Assembly: GCA_017651625.1 (NCBI GenBank)
Contig: JAGCCP010000039.1
Span: forward strand, 1-64,000
DNA: 64,000 nt
From: Candidatus Ruminimicrobiellum bubulum
Lineage (GTDB): Bacteria; Elusimicrobiota; Endomicrobiia; Endomicrobiales; Endomicrobiaceae
Direction of reading: 5' to 3'
The notes under the pieces were generated by a model. The model did not search any database. It saw only the letters and a program-made list of their open reading frames with translations, and had not been told where the DNA came from. Positions within the stretch are counted from its first letter, which is position 1. Every line of letters begins with the position of its first letter. This document shows, one piece after another, positions 53,096 to 61,583 of the stretch. Position numbers and translations under genes: made by a program.

Positions 53096-53607
53096 AATAG
53101 GGTGTTTCCGATGCAGTCTATTCCGATTATCAACGGAAAATTTTCTACTTTTATTTCATATATTGCTTCCGGTCCTAAATCTTCAAAAGCTATCAACTTA
53201 AAACTTTTTACTTTTTCGGCTATTAATGCACCTACTCCGCCGGTAGCAAGTAAATATATTGCTTTATTTTTTTGTATTGATTCAAAAACTTCTTTACTTC
53301 TTTTACCTTTACCGATAAGAATTTTTACACCGTTATCCAACATTTTCGGGGTATAAACATCCATTCTTGAAGATGTTGTCGGTCCGCAAGAACCTATAAT
53401 TTTATCGGGAGCATTAGGGCACGGTCCGCAATAATATATACAAGCATCTTTTAATTCTATCGGTAACTGTTTACCGCTGTTTAAAAGTTCCACTAACCTT
53501 TTATGTGCTTGATCTCTTGCGGTATAAATAGTTCCGGTAAGTTCTATTTTTGTACCAACTTTTAAATCGTTTATATTCTGTAATAATTGTTCTATTGTTA
53601 TTTTCAT
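53077..53607 (-). CDS. Class I fumarate hydratase, beta subunit
   Basis: About 176 residues, the C-terminal (FumA_C) half of a class I Fe-S fumarase or tartrate dehydratase. YYCGPCPNAPDKIIGSCGPTTSSRMD and LLATGGVGALIAEKV are conserved, and the family acts in fumarate-malate interconversion. The ATG at 53607 overlaps the alpha-subunit stop (ATGA). An upstream extension of 24 codons is not supported. The last five codons and the stop (encoding GRIED) are made of the GAAGAATAGAAGATTAG repeat. Confidence 0.9.
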   Translation of the reverse strand: MKITIEQLLQNINDLKVGTKIELTGTIYTARDQAHKRLVELLNSGKQLPIELKDACIYYCGPCPNAPDKIIGSCGPTTSSRMDVYTPKMLDNGVKILIGKGKRSKEVFESIQKNKAIYLLATGGVGALIAEKVKSFKLIAFEDLGPEAIYEIKVENFPLIIGIDCIGNTLFGRIED

Positions 53608-54440
53608 ATCGTTATTGTTTTTCTTCTGCAAGAATGGCACTGTACATTTATTGCTACAGGCATAGATGCTATATGACACGGCTTTGTTTCAATAAATACT
53701 GCAAGTGCCGTAGGGTTACCGCCTAAGCCCATAGGCCCGATATTTAATTTGTTTATTTCTTCCAACAATTCTTTTTCTTTGTCGTTATAATCTTGTTTTT
53801 TGTTCTTGCTGCCGACAGTTCTTAACAACGCTTTCTTTGCAAGAAGCCCGACACTTGCAAAATCTCCCCCTATACCAAGCCCTACAATTATCGGAGGACA
53901 AGCATTTGCACCTTTAAGTTTTATGCTGTCTATAACAAAATTTTTTATACCTTGCCAACCGTCCAACGGTGTAAGCATTTTTAAAAAACTTGCATTTTCG
54001 CTTCCGCCGCCTTTGGTTAATATTGTAATTTCTATTTTGTCACCATCAACGAAATCGCAATATATGTTCGCGGGTGTATTATCTTTTGTGTTTATTCTGT
54101 TTAAAGGATCACTTACAATAGATTTTCTTAAATAATATTTTGTGTAACCTTGCGATACACCTTTATTTATTGCGGTAACAATATCTTCACCGACAATTTC
54201 CACATCCTTACCGATTTTCACAAAAAAGTTTGCAGTTCCGGTATCTTGGCACAATGCAATTCTTTTTTCCTTAGCAATTTTTGCATTTTCCAAAATTTCT
54301 TTTAAAATGTTGTCGGATATGGAATTATCGTTTTTTATGTGAGAAGATATACAATCCGTTATATCTTGCGGCAAATTGAAATTTACATCACCGCAAAGCT
54401 CACAAACTTTATTGATAATTTCTTCACTGTTTATTTTCAT
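53604..54440 (-). CDS. Class I fumarate hydratase, alpha subunit
   Basis: 278 residues, the N-terminal Fe-S half. Cluster cysteines are in LCQDTGTANFF (about 64), ANACPPIIVGLGIGG (about 179) and the CHSCRR near the end. GPMGLGGNPTALAV is conserved. Oxygen-labile 4Fe-4S fumarases fit an anaerobe. L-tartrate dehydratase TtdA is the alternative. Its Shine-Dalgarno lies in the loop of a palindrome one base before the ATG. Confidence 0.91.
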   Translation of the reverse strand: MKINSEEIINKVCELCGDVNFNLPQDITDCISSHIKNDNSISDNILKEILENAKIAKEKRIALCQDTGTANFFVKIGKDVEIVGEDIVTAINKGVSQGYTKYYLRKSIVSDPLNRINTKDNTPANIYCDFVDGDKIEITILTKGGGSENASFLKMLTPLDGWQGIKNFVIDSIKLKGANACPPIIVGLGIGGDFASVGLLAKKALLRTVGSKNKKQDYNDKEKELLEEINKLNIGPMGLGGNPTALAVFIETKPCHIASMPVAINVQCHSCRRKTITI

Positions 54441-54441
54441 T

Positions 54442-54462
54442 AAAAAACACTCCGTGTTTTTT
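54442..54462 (-). promoter_or_regulatory. Palindrome presenting the fumarase alpha ribosome binding site in its loop
   Basis: AAAAAACAC, loop TCC (GGA on the transcript), GTGTTTTTT. The transcript reads CACGGAGTG, so GGAG is partly loop and partly stem, nine bases from the ATG at 54440. Folding could limit translation. Confidence 0.55.
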
Positions 54463-54493
54463 AGCTTAGAGCTTATGGTTTAACGGCAACTAC

Positions 54494-54523
54494 GAGATCC
54501 CGCATCAAGTGCGGGATGACAAA
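54494..54523 (+). repeat. GAGATCCCGC...GCGGGATGAC dispersed hairpin repeat (copy 1)
   Basis: The inner palindrome is ATCCCGCA, loop TCAAG, TGCGGGAT. It matches 56346-56375 with one change in the loop. Its GC content is far above the surroundings. Confidence 0.75.
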
Positions 54524-54524
54524 C

Positions 54525-54556
54525 TTTTCAACCTTTCAACCCTTCAACCTTTCAAC
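54525..54556 (+). repeat. TTTCAACC tandem repeat
   Basis: Four units of about 8-9 bp (TTTTCAACC, TTTCAACCC, TTCAACC, TTTCAAC) follow the hairpin repeat. Confidence 0.6.
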
Positions 54557-54559
54557 TAT

Positions 54560-54582
54560 AAAATTTTGCAGAGCAAAATTTT
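54560..54582. repeat. Perfect palindrome with 3-nt loop abutting the malic enzyme stop
   Basis: AAAATTTTGC, loop AGA, GCAAAATTTT. It touches the last base of the malic enzyme stop codon. Confidence 0.7.
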
Positions 54583-55916
54583 TATTTTGCTTTTTTAATA
54601 AATCCGTTTTTCATCATATCTGCAGTTAATGCTCTGCTTCTTTTTATCATACTCATTGCTTGAGCATAAAACTGATCGTAACTTGCTTTTCTCTGTGCAA
54701 CTTTTTCTTTTATAGCTTTTACTGCAACCGCTGCGGCAACTTTCGGATACACTTTCCAATCGTCCATAGTAGGTAATATCTGTGTAGGCTTTATTTTGTT
54801 GTTAGGAATACATGAAGCAAGTTCTACTGCTGCTGTAATACACATATTGTCGGTTATTGTTGTTGCTCTTGCATCAAGTGTTCCTCTAAACACTCCGGGG
54901 AACCCCAACGAGTTATTAACCTGATTTTCAAAATCGCTTCTGCCGGTTGCAACTACTGCTGCTCCCGCCTCTTTTGCTTCCCACGGCCAAATTTCAGGTA
55001 CAGGGTTTGCACATGTAAACACTATAGGATTTTTAGCCATCTTTTTAATCCATTCTTTCTTTATTACATCCGGTCCCGGTGTGGATAAACATATTAAAAC
55101 GTCCGCGTTTTCCATTGCATTTTCTATTGTTCCTTCAACGTTTGAACCGTTGGTATCGCAACACATTGCCCACTTTTCAGGATGAGATTTTTTCAATTCT
55201 TTTCTTTTTTTATTCAATGTTCCTTTAGAATCCACCATTATTATATTTGCAGGGTTTGCACCGTAAAACATTATAAGTCTTGCAATACAAATATTTGCCG
55301 AACCTGCACCCAACATTGCAATTTTAACTTTAGATATTTTTTTATTAACTACTTTTAATGCATTTATTAAACCTGCAAGTGTAACTAATGCTGTTCCCTG
55401 TTGATCGTCGTGCCATACAGGAATATGACATTCCTTTCTTAATGTGTAAAGTATAGGAAAACATTTCGGTTGAGCAATATCTTCCAAGTTTACACCGCCG
55501 AAAGAAGGTTGCAAAATTTTAACGGTATTAATTATTTCTTGTTGATCTTTCGTTGCAAGACAAATAGGATAAGCATCTACTCCGCCGAGATACTTGTATA
55601 ACAATGCTTTTCCTTCCATAACAGGCATTGCCGCTTCAGGACCGATATCGCCAAGTCCCAATACTCTTGTTCCATCGCTGACTACCGCAACGGAGTTCCA
55701 TTTGTTTGTATGTTCATATGCAAGTTCCAACTGTTTGTTTATATCTTTACAAACCGCAGCTACTCCCGGACTGTACCATATTGCAAAATCGTTAAAATCT
55801 CTTATTCTGCATTTAGGAACAACTTCTATTTTACCTTTATAAAAAGGGTGTAGCCTTCTTGCATCTTTGGATGGTTTTTCTGCCAACTTTAAAAGTTTTT
55901 TTACATTTGTTTTCAT
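54582..55916 (-). CDS. Malic enzyme (oxaloacetate-decarboxylating malate dehydrogenase)
   Basis: 444 residues, the short bacterial form without a phosphotransacetylase domain. [13 protein letters not shown] (catalytic Tyr, about 46), [22 protein letters not shown] (about 86), [10 protein letters not shown] (metal Asp pair, about 163), the Rossmann motif [14 protein letters not shown] (about 200) and [11 protein letters not shown] are conserved. It converts malate to pyruvate and CO2 with reduction of NAD(P). With the adjacent fumarase genes it links fumarate and malate to pyruvate. Confidence 0.94.
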   Translation of the reverse strand: MKTNVKKLLKLAEKPSKDARRLHPFYKGKIEVVPKCRIRDFNDFAIWYSPGVAAVCKDINKQLELAYEHTNKWNSVAVVSDGTRVLGLGDIGPEAAMPVMEGKALLYKYLGGVDAYPICLATKDQQEIINTVKILQPSFGGVNLEDIAQPKCFPILYTLRKECHIPVWHDDQQGTALVTLAGLINALKVVNKKISKVKIAMLGAGSANICIARLIMFYGANPANIIMVDSKGTLNKKRKELKKSHPEKWAMCCDTNGSNVEGTIENAMENADVLICLSTPGPDVIKKEWIKKMAKNPIVFTCANPVPEIWPWEAKEAGAAVVATGRSDFENQVNNSLGFPGVFRGTLDARATTITDNMCITAAVELASCIPNNKIKPTQILPTMDDWKVYPKVAAAVAVKAIKEKVAQRKASYDQFYAQAMSMIKRSRALTADMMKNGFIKKAK

Positions 55917-56005
55917 GGTAATATTTCCTTATATTAATTTATAATTATCTTATAAATTATACAAAATTTAACAATAATTATAAATTTTGGAGAAACGGAT
56001 TTTTC

Positions 56006-56105
56006 TTTTAAATTCTAACTTTGTTTTTGGCTCAATCGAGTACCAATCGCTAACGCTTTCTTTTACGTACACTTCATTAGCCAAATACTTCGTTATAATT
56101 TAAAA
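56006..56105 (+). repeat. Near-palindromic dispersed element, copy C
   Basis: Same orientation as copy B. The blocks GGCTCAATCGAGTACCAATC and ACGTACACTTCATT are nearly unchanged. The arms have drifted (TTTTAAATTC and ATAATTTAAAA), partly in a compensating way so that the ends still pair. Confidence 0.8.
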
Positions 56106-56150
56106 TCTGTAAATCCTTTGAATGCCAAGAACGACTAAACACACCGCAGT

Positions 56151-56200
56151 CGGCAAATGCTTCATTCTAAGCAAAAACTTTGAAACTCTTTGAGAGCAAC
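56151..56200 (+). repeat. Half copy of the near-palindromic element
   Basis: GGCAAATGCTTCATTCTAAG and the following AAAACTTTGAAACTCTTTGAGAG follow the right arm and right flank of the element (GCCAAATACTTCGTTCTAAT..., then CTTTGAGAG as in copy A). No left arm is present. Confidence 0.55.
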
Positions 56201-56293
56201 CAACGACAAACGACAAAATTGATACATATATGCATTGAAGTATAGAGGTATGGATGCATGGAAACAGCAATTAGTAATTAGAAATCGACAACG

Positions 56294-56375
56294 GCAGGTT
56301 ATAGAGTGATAGGGTTATTGGATTATAGGTTTAAACGACAACGACGAGATCCCGCATCGAGTGCGGGATGACAAA
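56294..56375 (+). repeat. Composite intergenic repeat cassette (copy 2) with GAGATCCCGC hairpin
   Basis: A GGTTATAGAGTGATAGGGTT module (56294-56332) is followed by AACGACAACGAC and the GAGATCCCGC...GCGGGATGAC hairpin (56346-56375), which matches 54494-54523. Confidence 0.7.
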
Positions 56376-56378
56376 TAA

Positions 56379-56412
56379 AAAAGCCGGGAGAAGAATTTCT
56401 CTCCCAGTTTTT
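56379..56412 (-). terminator. Intrinsic terminator after the PorV-like gene A
   Basis: GGGAGA/TCTCCC core with flanking AAAA/TTTT pairs and one mismatch, 46 bp after the stop codon at 56458. It ends in a U-run on the minus-strand transcript. Confidence 0.75.
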
Positions 56413-56457
56413 ATTATTATAAATTTAAAAGATAAATCTGTTCAGCTAATGAAATGA

Positions 56458-57384
56458 TTAAAATTTGAATGACAATGAGAAGAAATGCGACCCGTAAGAA
56501 TCTTCCACTTCAAACGGAATTTCCAACGCATAATCTACAACTAACTTAGTTTCGTTTGCGAACGCAAACTCATATCCAAAACCCATATTAAAGGCTTCTT
56601 CTCTACCACCTAATCTTATTGCCAATTTTCTATCTAACACATAACTTTCTACACCGGCTCTTATAAATGTTTCGCTATCTCTGAATATTACATCTAAAGC
56701 TGCCGTGAAATAAGGTATTTTTACCAAAGGTAACTCATCACTATAATAACTTAAACCTAAAACATTGGTATTTTTTACTTCATCTTTTTCCATGAATCCG
56801 ATATCTGCAGGAACGATATATTTGCTGCTAAAACCTAATCCTATGCCGTTTGTGAACATTGCTAATACAGCGATGTCACCTGTCATTGCACCTTCGTATG
56901 TATTTAAATCTGTTTCTGATACATCAAACTTTACTTCTTGCATCAAATATTTTAAATTTGCACCTGCACTTAATTCTACAATTTCACTATTTAATCTAAG
57001 TATATCGTTCAATACTCTTGCATAACCTACACTGAAAGTATCTTCTCTTCTTAATCCCGGTGTAGATATTGAAGACCACGCAAAAGATATTGCACCGTAC
57101 TGAGCACTTATAGGATGAACATATCCGGCATAATTGGAAGCTATTTCTACTCCGTCAAGGCCTGCAAAAAGTCTTGATCCCATCAATGTTGCTTCTTTTT
57201 GTGCGGCAAATGCAGTACCTGCAACGTTATATAACGGTGCATTTGCATCGTTAGATACAGCGGTAAATGCTCCGCCCATACCTAACGCTCTTACGCCCCA
57301 ATAGGTATCGTCAAAAGCAGCGTATGCCTGTTGAGTTGCAAAAAATACTATGGTTAATAATAATACTGCTAATAACTTTTTCAT
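56458..57384 (-). CDS. PorV/UPF0164-type outer-membrane protein, paralogue A
   Basis: 308 residues with a signal peptide ending QQAYAA. DDTYWGVRALGMGGAFTAVSNDANAPLYN is the typical start of the PorV/PorQ-UPF0164 family (FadL-like 14-strand barrel). The C-terminus ends in FFSLSFKF, an outer-membrane insertion signal. PorV shuttles cargo in type IX secretion, which makes the gene just upstream, ending in a FlgD-like domain, a likely cargo. The protein is strongly similar along its length to the one encoded at 61584-62513. Confidence 0.85.
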   Translation of the reverse strand: MKKLLAVLLLTIVFFATQQAYAAFDDTYWGVRALGMGGAFTAVSNDANAPLYNVAGTAFAAQKEATLMGSRLFAGLDGVEIASNYAGYVHPISAQYGAISFAWSSISTPGLRREDTFSVGYARVLNDILRLNSEIVELSAGANLKYLMQEVKFDVSETDLNTYEGAMTGDIAVLAMFTNGIGLGFSSKYIVPADIGFMEKDEVKNTNVLGLSYYSDELPLVKIPYFTAALDVIFRDSETFIRAGVESYVLDRKLAIRLGGREEAFNMGFGYEFAFANETKLVVDYALEIPFEVEDSYGSHFFSLSFKF

Positions 57385-57393
57385 TTCAATTTT

Positions 57394-58584
57394 TTACCAA
57401 ACGAAAGCGATTGTTCCGCTTATTACATCGCCACCGTCTTTCAACTTAATTTGATAAATATATGTTCCGCTTTCTGCCCAATCACCATTATCTTTTTTAC
57501 CATCCCAAATGGTAGGATCGGATCCGTCAGCGGATATTTTTCTTATTTTTCTGCCTTTCAAATTGTATATTGTTATACTGTCACCCTGTTGCAAATATTT
57601 AAATTCAAAGCCCGGATAATTGCTACCAATTTTACCTTTTACAACAATTCTGTTATCCGGTCTGTAACTTGATTTTGATAATGAAATACTTTCTATCACC
57701 CTATACAAACCTATATCTGCAGCTGCAAATGAATATAATTGATAAGTTTTATCTACAGATAAATTTGCACCGGCTGCTGTTTCCCATTCTGCTCCGTTCT
57801 GATACTGCATAGTAAACTTAGATGCTTCTGTTTCTGTCTGTAACGGAAGATTTTTTATTATTATCGGATTATTAATTTCAGTTACACCTTCAACATCAAC
57901 AGATGCTGCAGAAATAACATTTTCTCTTTCTTGACCTGTTCCGCTTGAAGATGAAGCATCCTCTAAAAAGTCTACAACTACATGATGTTCACCATCATAT
58001 GCATTCGGAGAAACAGAAACGGTTACATAACCGTTGTCACCTTTAGATTGATCTCCGCAAAAAACTGATATTTGACCACCTGCAGCAATATCACCTTCTA
58101 TTTTACTTATAACATTTGCCGTAACAAATGTTGTTGAAGATGCATCCGCAGGAGCATAAAGTACATATTCACTGGTTGCGTTATTTTCCTCGGGAATAGT
58201 AAATGTAACAGCAATTCTGTATTCCACTATGGAATTATCTTTTGTTATTTCACCTTTCTTTGTTCCAAGATAAAAATCCCTGTCTTCCATTACAGCATCG
58301 TTAGTACTGGTCTTAACTTCACCGGAATCTATCTTGTATTCCAAAACGGCTTTTGCGGAAGTAGCTTCACCAAAATCAACACGAATTTTTGCATTTAAAA
58401 TTCCCTCTGCTAAAACAGTGTCTATTTTATCGTGTTTAACTTCCGGTTCTATAAACGAAAAATCAGCCACAGATGATATAGTTTTATAAGGTTCGCTTGA
58501 TGCCGCATAAACATCAACAACCAAAAACGATACCATAATTGCAACTACTATTAAGAGTGAAAGTTTTTTATAAATTCTTTCCAT
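57394..58584 (-). CDS. Secreted surface protein with FlgD-like C-terminal domain, copy A
   Basis: About 396 residues. The signal or anchor helix is at about 8-28, followed by beta-rich regions of unknown type. A C-terminal domain of about 75 residues ends the protein (FEFKYLQQGDSITIYNLKGRKI ... GDWAESGTYIYQIKLKDGG ... SGTIAFVW) and resembles FlgD Ig-like/type IX sorting tails. The tail is shared with the protein at 62540. The ATG at 58584 gives a normal signal; a TTG at 58605 is weaker. The next gene down encodes a PorV-like protein. Confidence 0.75.
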   Translation of the reverse strand: MERIYKKLSLLIVVAIMVSFLVVDVYAASSEPYKTISSVADFSFIEPEVKHDKIDTVLAEGILNAKIRVDFGEATSAKAVLEYKIDSGEVKTSTNDAVMEDRDFYLGTKKGEITKDNSIVEYRIAVTFTIPEENNATSEYVLYAPADASSTTFVTANVISKIEGDIAAGGQISVFCGDQSKGDNGYVTVSVSPNAYDGEHHVVVDFLEDASSSSGTGQERENVISAASVDVEGVTEINNPIIIKNLPLQTETEASKFTMQYQNGAEWETAAGANLSVDKTYQLYSFAAADIGLYRVIESISLSKSSYRPDNRIVVKGKIGSNYPGFEFKYLQQGDSITIYNLKGRKIRKISADGSDPTIWDGKKDNGDWAESGTYIYQIKLKDGGDVISGTIAFVW

Positions 58585-59369
58585 TTGGCTTTTAATTTTT
58601 CCCAAAAACTTTTTACTATTCCTGCTCTATCTTTTTCAACTTCAAATTTAACTTCTTTGGTTGCTTGTTTTCCTAAATCTTCTATGGTAAAAACAGCAAC
58701 ATATGTTCCGTCGTCCAAGTCGCACATTTCCCCTACAAATTGTTTTGAACTCTCACAAAAAGTTGGAACCGTTTCTTCTATATCAATACTTTTTATTTCT
58801 TTTGTTTTCTTAGAATCATAAATATGTATTTTACCGGAATGTCTTATATGAATATTACCGGTATTCTTTACAATCATCCTATAATACAATTTTCCGTCTG
58901 CAGGATTTTTAGCAAAATCCAAAGATTCTATTTCAAAATTTATATTTTCGGTTCCCTCAACTATAACATAAATAGGAACGGAAATCGAAAGATTTACCGT
59001 AGAACTTTGATCTACACTAAATTTTACTCTACCACACAGAGATCCTTTCATCTTTTCGTTTATAGTAACTTCATAAGGCACTTTTATCGTTTCGCCCGGA
59101 TTTAAAGTAAATTCCGTTTTTTCAATTTTGAGCCAATCGTTAACATCCACACCTTCGTTTTCCGAAAAACAGTTCCCGTTAGACAAAGTTACAGTAAATG
59201 TCATTGGTGTTTCGAATTTACTTGTAACCACATATGCATTTTCATAAGATGAACCCGGCACACCAGAAACATTAATTACAGTTGGAGTTACCGAGAAATT
59301 TGCAAAAGACAAAGAACATAAAAACATTAAACAAAAAGTAACTATATATTTTTTCATAAAGTTATTCAT
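58551..59369 (-). CDS. Exported chaperone-like Ig-fold protein, unknown function
   Basis: 272 residues with a signal peptide; the ATG at 59357 (MKKYIV) is as likely as that at 59369. NFSVTPTVINVSGVPGSSYENAYVVTS with FTLNPGETIKVPYEVTI resembles the N-terminal domain of fimbrial-chaperone-like or WxL-associated Ig folds. A second Ig-like part (about 140-240) has MIVKNTGNIHIRHSGKIHIYD. A basic, amphipathic tail (IVKSFWEKLKAKWKEFIKNF) could bind membrane. It overlaps the genes on both sides, so it belongs to the surface operon. Confidence 0.65.
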   Translation of the reverse strand: MNNFMKKYIVTFCLMFLCSLSFANFSVTPTVINVSGVPGSSYENAYVVTSKFETPMTFTVTLSNGNCFSENEGVDVNDWLKIEKTEFTLNPGETIKVPYEVTINEKMKGSLCGRVKFSVDQSSTVNLSISVPIYVIVEGTENINFEIESLDFAKNPADGKLYYRMIVKNTGNIHIRHSGKIHIYDSKKTKEIKSIDIEETVPTFCESSKQFVGEMCDLDDGTYVAVFTIEDLGKQATKEVKFEVEKDRAGIVKSFWEKLKAKWKEFIKNFHS

Positions 59370-60684
59370 AACTTAAATTAATTACAAAACTCGTAGTATA
59401 TTTTACCGCTTTTGCCTTTCTTGTATCGCATGCTAAAAACAATTTAGGCTTTCTTTCATAAAAATTAGTAAGTGCATCATAATACTCATGAACTACACCA
59501 CCCGCATCCGTATTTTCAAAAGTGTGGCACCCTGATTGTGAAGGATTGCCTGAAATATTTTGCCAAATTACGGAGGCATCACTTGTATCTCCGTTTGCTT
59601 TTACAAAGAACCATGGATACAACCATTTTACACCTTCATCCTGAAGAAACTCAACTTTACCGGCATCGTATAATCCAAAAAATTCTCCGGCTTCACTTTT
59701 ATTTTCACCGATTTGTAAAGTATTTTTATTTTGAAACGGATTACTTTGAGCATCATAGTCTGTATACACATACGGTAAAGTAGAACAACTTATTTTCCAT
59801 GCCATAGGTAAAACATCATCTATGGTATCATTGTATAAACCCGCTGTTGTTGTACTTGTATTATTTGAATAAAATCTTACTTTCCAATTATTACTGCTGA
59901 AATCTCCGTCAACATCTAATTCCAAATATTGATCTGCAACAACCCAACCTTGTCCGAAAGTATCTTCGGAAAAAGATATAGGAGCTGTTTGATCGGAAAC
60001 TTCAGAATTATCGGAAACTTTTTTTCTTACAACAGAAAATTCCGCTCCCGAACTTTTAATCCAACGAATGTTGTCGAGCTCTATATACTCACCTTCAACA
60101 TAATTGGCTTCCGGCAAATTAAAGAAGAACAAGTAACCGGTTGATGCTAACTTTGATTCTGTGATTCTACTATCGGTAGAAGATGTTAACGGGAATGAAA
60201 TTTCTTGCCATTGCCCGTTAGCCGAAAACCCTAAACTTGACAAAGGAACCATTATTTCATCTGACCCTGCTTTAATACCAACTCTTAAATTTACAATATT
60301 GGAATTAGTTGAACGAGCATAAAATTTCAATTCGCCGCCATAATATCCTGACATATTGACAGATCTGCCGGTATTTATTGAGGCAAAACCGCCTCCACCA
60401 TATTTCCATATTGAGTGAGGTATATCCGGCGCTCCGTTAGTGAGTTTAGAGTAAGATTTACCTTCCGCTGGAGTATCTGTTTTTGTTTCTCCGTACATAG
60501 ATTGGTTTGCCCAAAGTTGAAACTCAACCGCATCTTCATCGGAAGAAACCGCTCCGTAATGTGTTCCGTTAAAATTGTCGGAATAAACACTATAAACATT
60601 TCTTGTATTGTTTCCGGCAAGAACAACAGTTGCCGTAGCAAATAAGAAAACAAATAATAATGATATAAATTTTTTAAAATCCAT
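59362..60684 (-). CDS. Large secreted protein with carbohydrate-binding-like domain
   Basis: 440 residues with a signal peptide (ends VVLAG). About 85-210 look like a galactose-binding/CBM-type jelly roll (GGELKFYARSTNSNIVNLRVGIKAG, WQEISFPLTS, YIELDNIRWI). The remainder (about 230-440) is a beta-rich region with VRFYSNNTST and ends in TTSFVINLSYE. Catalytic residues are not evident, so binding or structural roles are likely. It is 2 bp after the preceding gene, in one operon with it. Confidence 0.6.
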   Translation of the reverse strand: MDFKKFISLLFVFLFATATVVLAGNNTRNVYSVYSDNFNGTHYGAVSSDEDAVEFQLWANQSMYGETKTDTPAEGKSYSKLTNGAPDIPHSIWKYGGGGFASINTGRSVNMSGYYGGELKFYARSTNSNIVNLRVGIKAGSDEIMVPLSSLGFSANGQWQEISFPLTSSTDSRITESKLASTGYLFFFNLPEANYVEGEYIELDNIRWIKSSGAEFSVVRKKVSDNSEVSDQTAPISFSEDTFGQGWVVADQYLELDVDGDFSSNNWKVRFYSNNTSTTTAGLYNDTIDDVLPMAWKISCSTLPYVYTDYDAQSNPFQNKNTLQIGENKSEAGEFFGLYDAGKVEFLQDEGVKWLYPWFFVKANGDTSDASVIWQNISGNPSQSGCHTFENTDAGGVVHEYYDALTNFYERKPKLFLACDTRKAKAVKYTTSFVINLSYE

Positions 60685-60686
60685 AA

Positions 60687-61460
60687 TTATTCAACAACCT
60701 TTATAATATATATTTGATCCGTTCCAAAAACATCTTTACGATTTATATTCATAAAGTTTCCACCGAAATACATATATGCGGTTTTACTTTGCTGTACTGC
60801 ATTCGGTGCCCAAGGATTATACCCGGATTCATCATAAGGATAAAAAACTATTCCACCGGTATTTGCACAAGCAATTATAGTATATTCAACATTAAAATTA
60901 CTATCGGCTTGATCGGTAAAATATCTTGCAACTTTCTCCCCTGTAACAGGCGTCATAACATCAGGATCGTATTCCTGTTGCAAATCCGAACTTGACAATT
61001 TGTTTATCGTAAAAAGATAACTTAGAGGAACATAGCCACGATGTTCACCACCTTGCAATTCTTTGTTTACTAAACCACTATAAACTGTTGAACCGTCAGC
61101 ATTTGTTCTCGGTGTTGTTGATTTGTATACTGTACTTTCTGTATTTTTTTGATATAAATAATAGCTTATCGTAGGATCCGTTACCGTAGCTTTTATAACG
61201 GCATAACTCGTCGACCATACCCATTGAGGAGTACTTTTACCGAGAGAGATATCTTGAACTTTCCAATTTATTGTTTCCGTACTTTCGTCGTCGGAAATAT
61301 TTTTTAATTCAAAAGAAATATCCACTGATCCCATGTTACTAAAATCCGCAACTACATCTACTGTTCCGACAGTACCCGACGAGATAACAGCGGCACAAAC
61401 TATATTCGAACTAAAAAATAATAGAGATGAAATAAGAAATAAACCAAAAATTTTTTTCAT
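60687..61460 (-). CDS. Secreted beta-rich protein, unknown function
   Basis: 257 residues; a signal peptide (MKKIFGLFLISSLLFFSSNIVCA), then a beta-sandwich-like sequence (VDVVADFSNMGSVDISFELKNISDDES). YTIIACANTGGIVFYPYDESGY and AYMYFGGNFMN resemble parts of the 440-residue neighbour (RFYSNNTST and the C-terminal region), but no family is recognised. It is the first gene after a good promoter and heads the five-gene surface operon. Confidence 0.6.
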   Translation of the reverse strand: MKKIFGLFLISSLLFFSSNIVCAAVISSGTVGTVDVVADFSNMGSVDISFELKNISDDESTETINWKVQDISLGKSTPQWVWSTSYAVIKATVTDPTISYYLYQKNTESTVYKSTTPRTNADGSTVYSGLVNKELQGGEHRGYVPLSYLFTINKLSSSDLQQEYDPDVMTPVTGEKVARYFTDQADSNFNVEYTIIACANTGGIVFYPYDESGYNPWAPNAVQQSKTAYMYFGGNFMNINRKDVFGTDQIYIIKVVE

Positions 61461-61495
61461 TTATTTATCTTTTCTCAACGAAATTTATTAGTATT

Positions 61496-61524
61496 ATTAT
61501 ACAAATTTAGTTAATCATTTACAA
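61496..61524 (-). promoter_or_regulatory. Promoter of the surface-protein operon
   Basis: On the minus strand TTGTAA, 17 bp, TATAAT (perfect -10). It stands just downstream of the terminator of the preceding unit and 36 bp above the ATG at 61460. Confidence 0.7.
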
Positions 61525-61536
61525 GAGGAAAATAAA

Positions 61537-61566
61537 AAAACGGGAAGATTTTTTTCTTCCCGTTTT
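61537..61566 (-). terminator. Intrinsic terminator after the PorV-like gene B
   Basis: AAAACGGGAAGA and TCTTCCCGTTTT form a perfect 12-bp stem with a T6 loop, 17 bp after the stop codon at 61584. The left arm extends to a longer A-run, which is the U-run of the minus-strand transcript. Confidence 0.88.
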
Positions 61567-61583
61567 CATTATTTTAAAAAGTA

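Larger units (their letters stand above)
55917..56457. other. 541-bp gene-free region filled with repeats
   Basis: From left to right: an AT-rich malic-enzyme upstream region (55917-55999), palindromic element copy C (56006-56105), a half copy (about 56151-56200), AATTAGTAATTAG-type repeats (about 56267-56287), a composite cassette (56294-56375), and the terminator of the PorV-like gene (56379-56412). No convincing ORF was seen on either strand. Confidence 0.8.
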
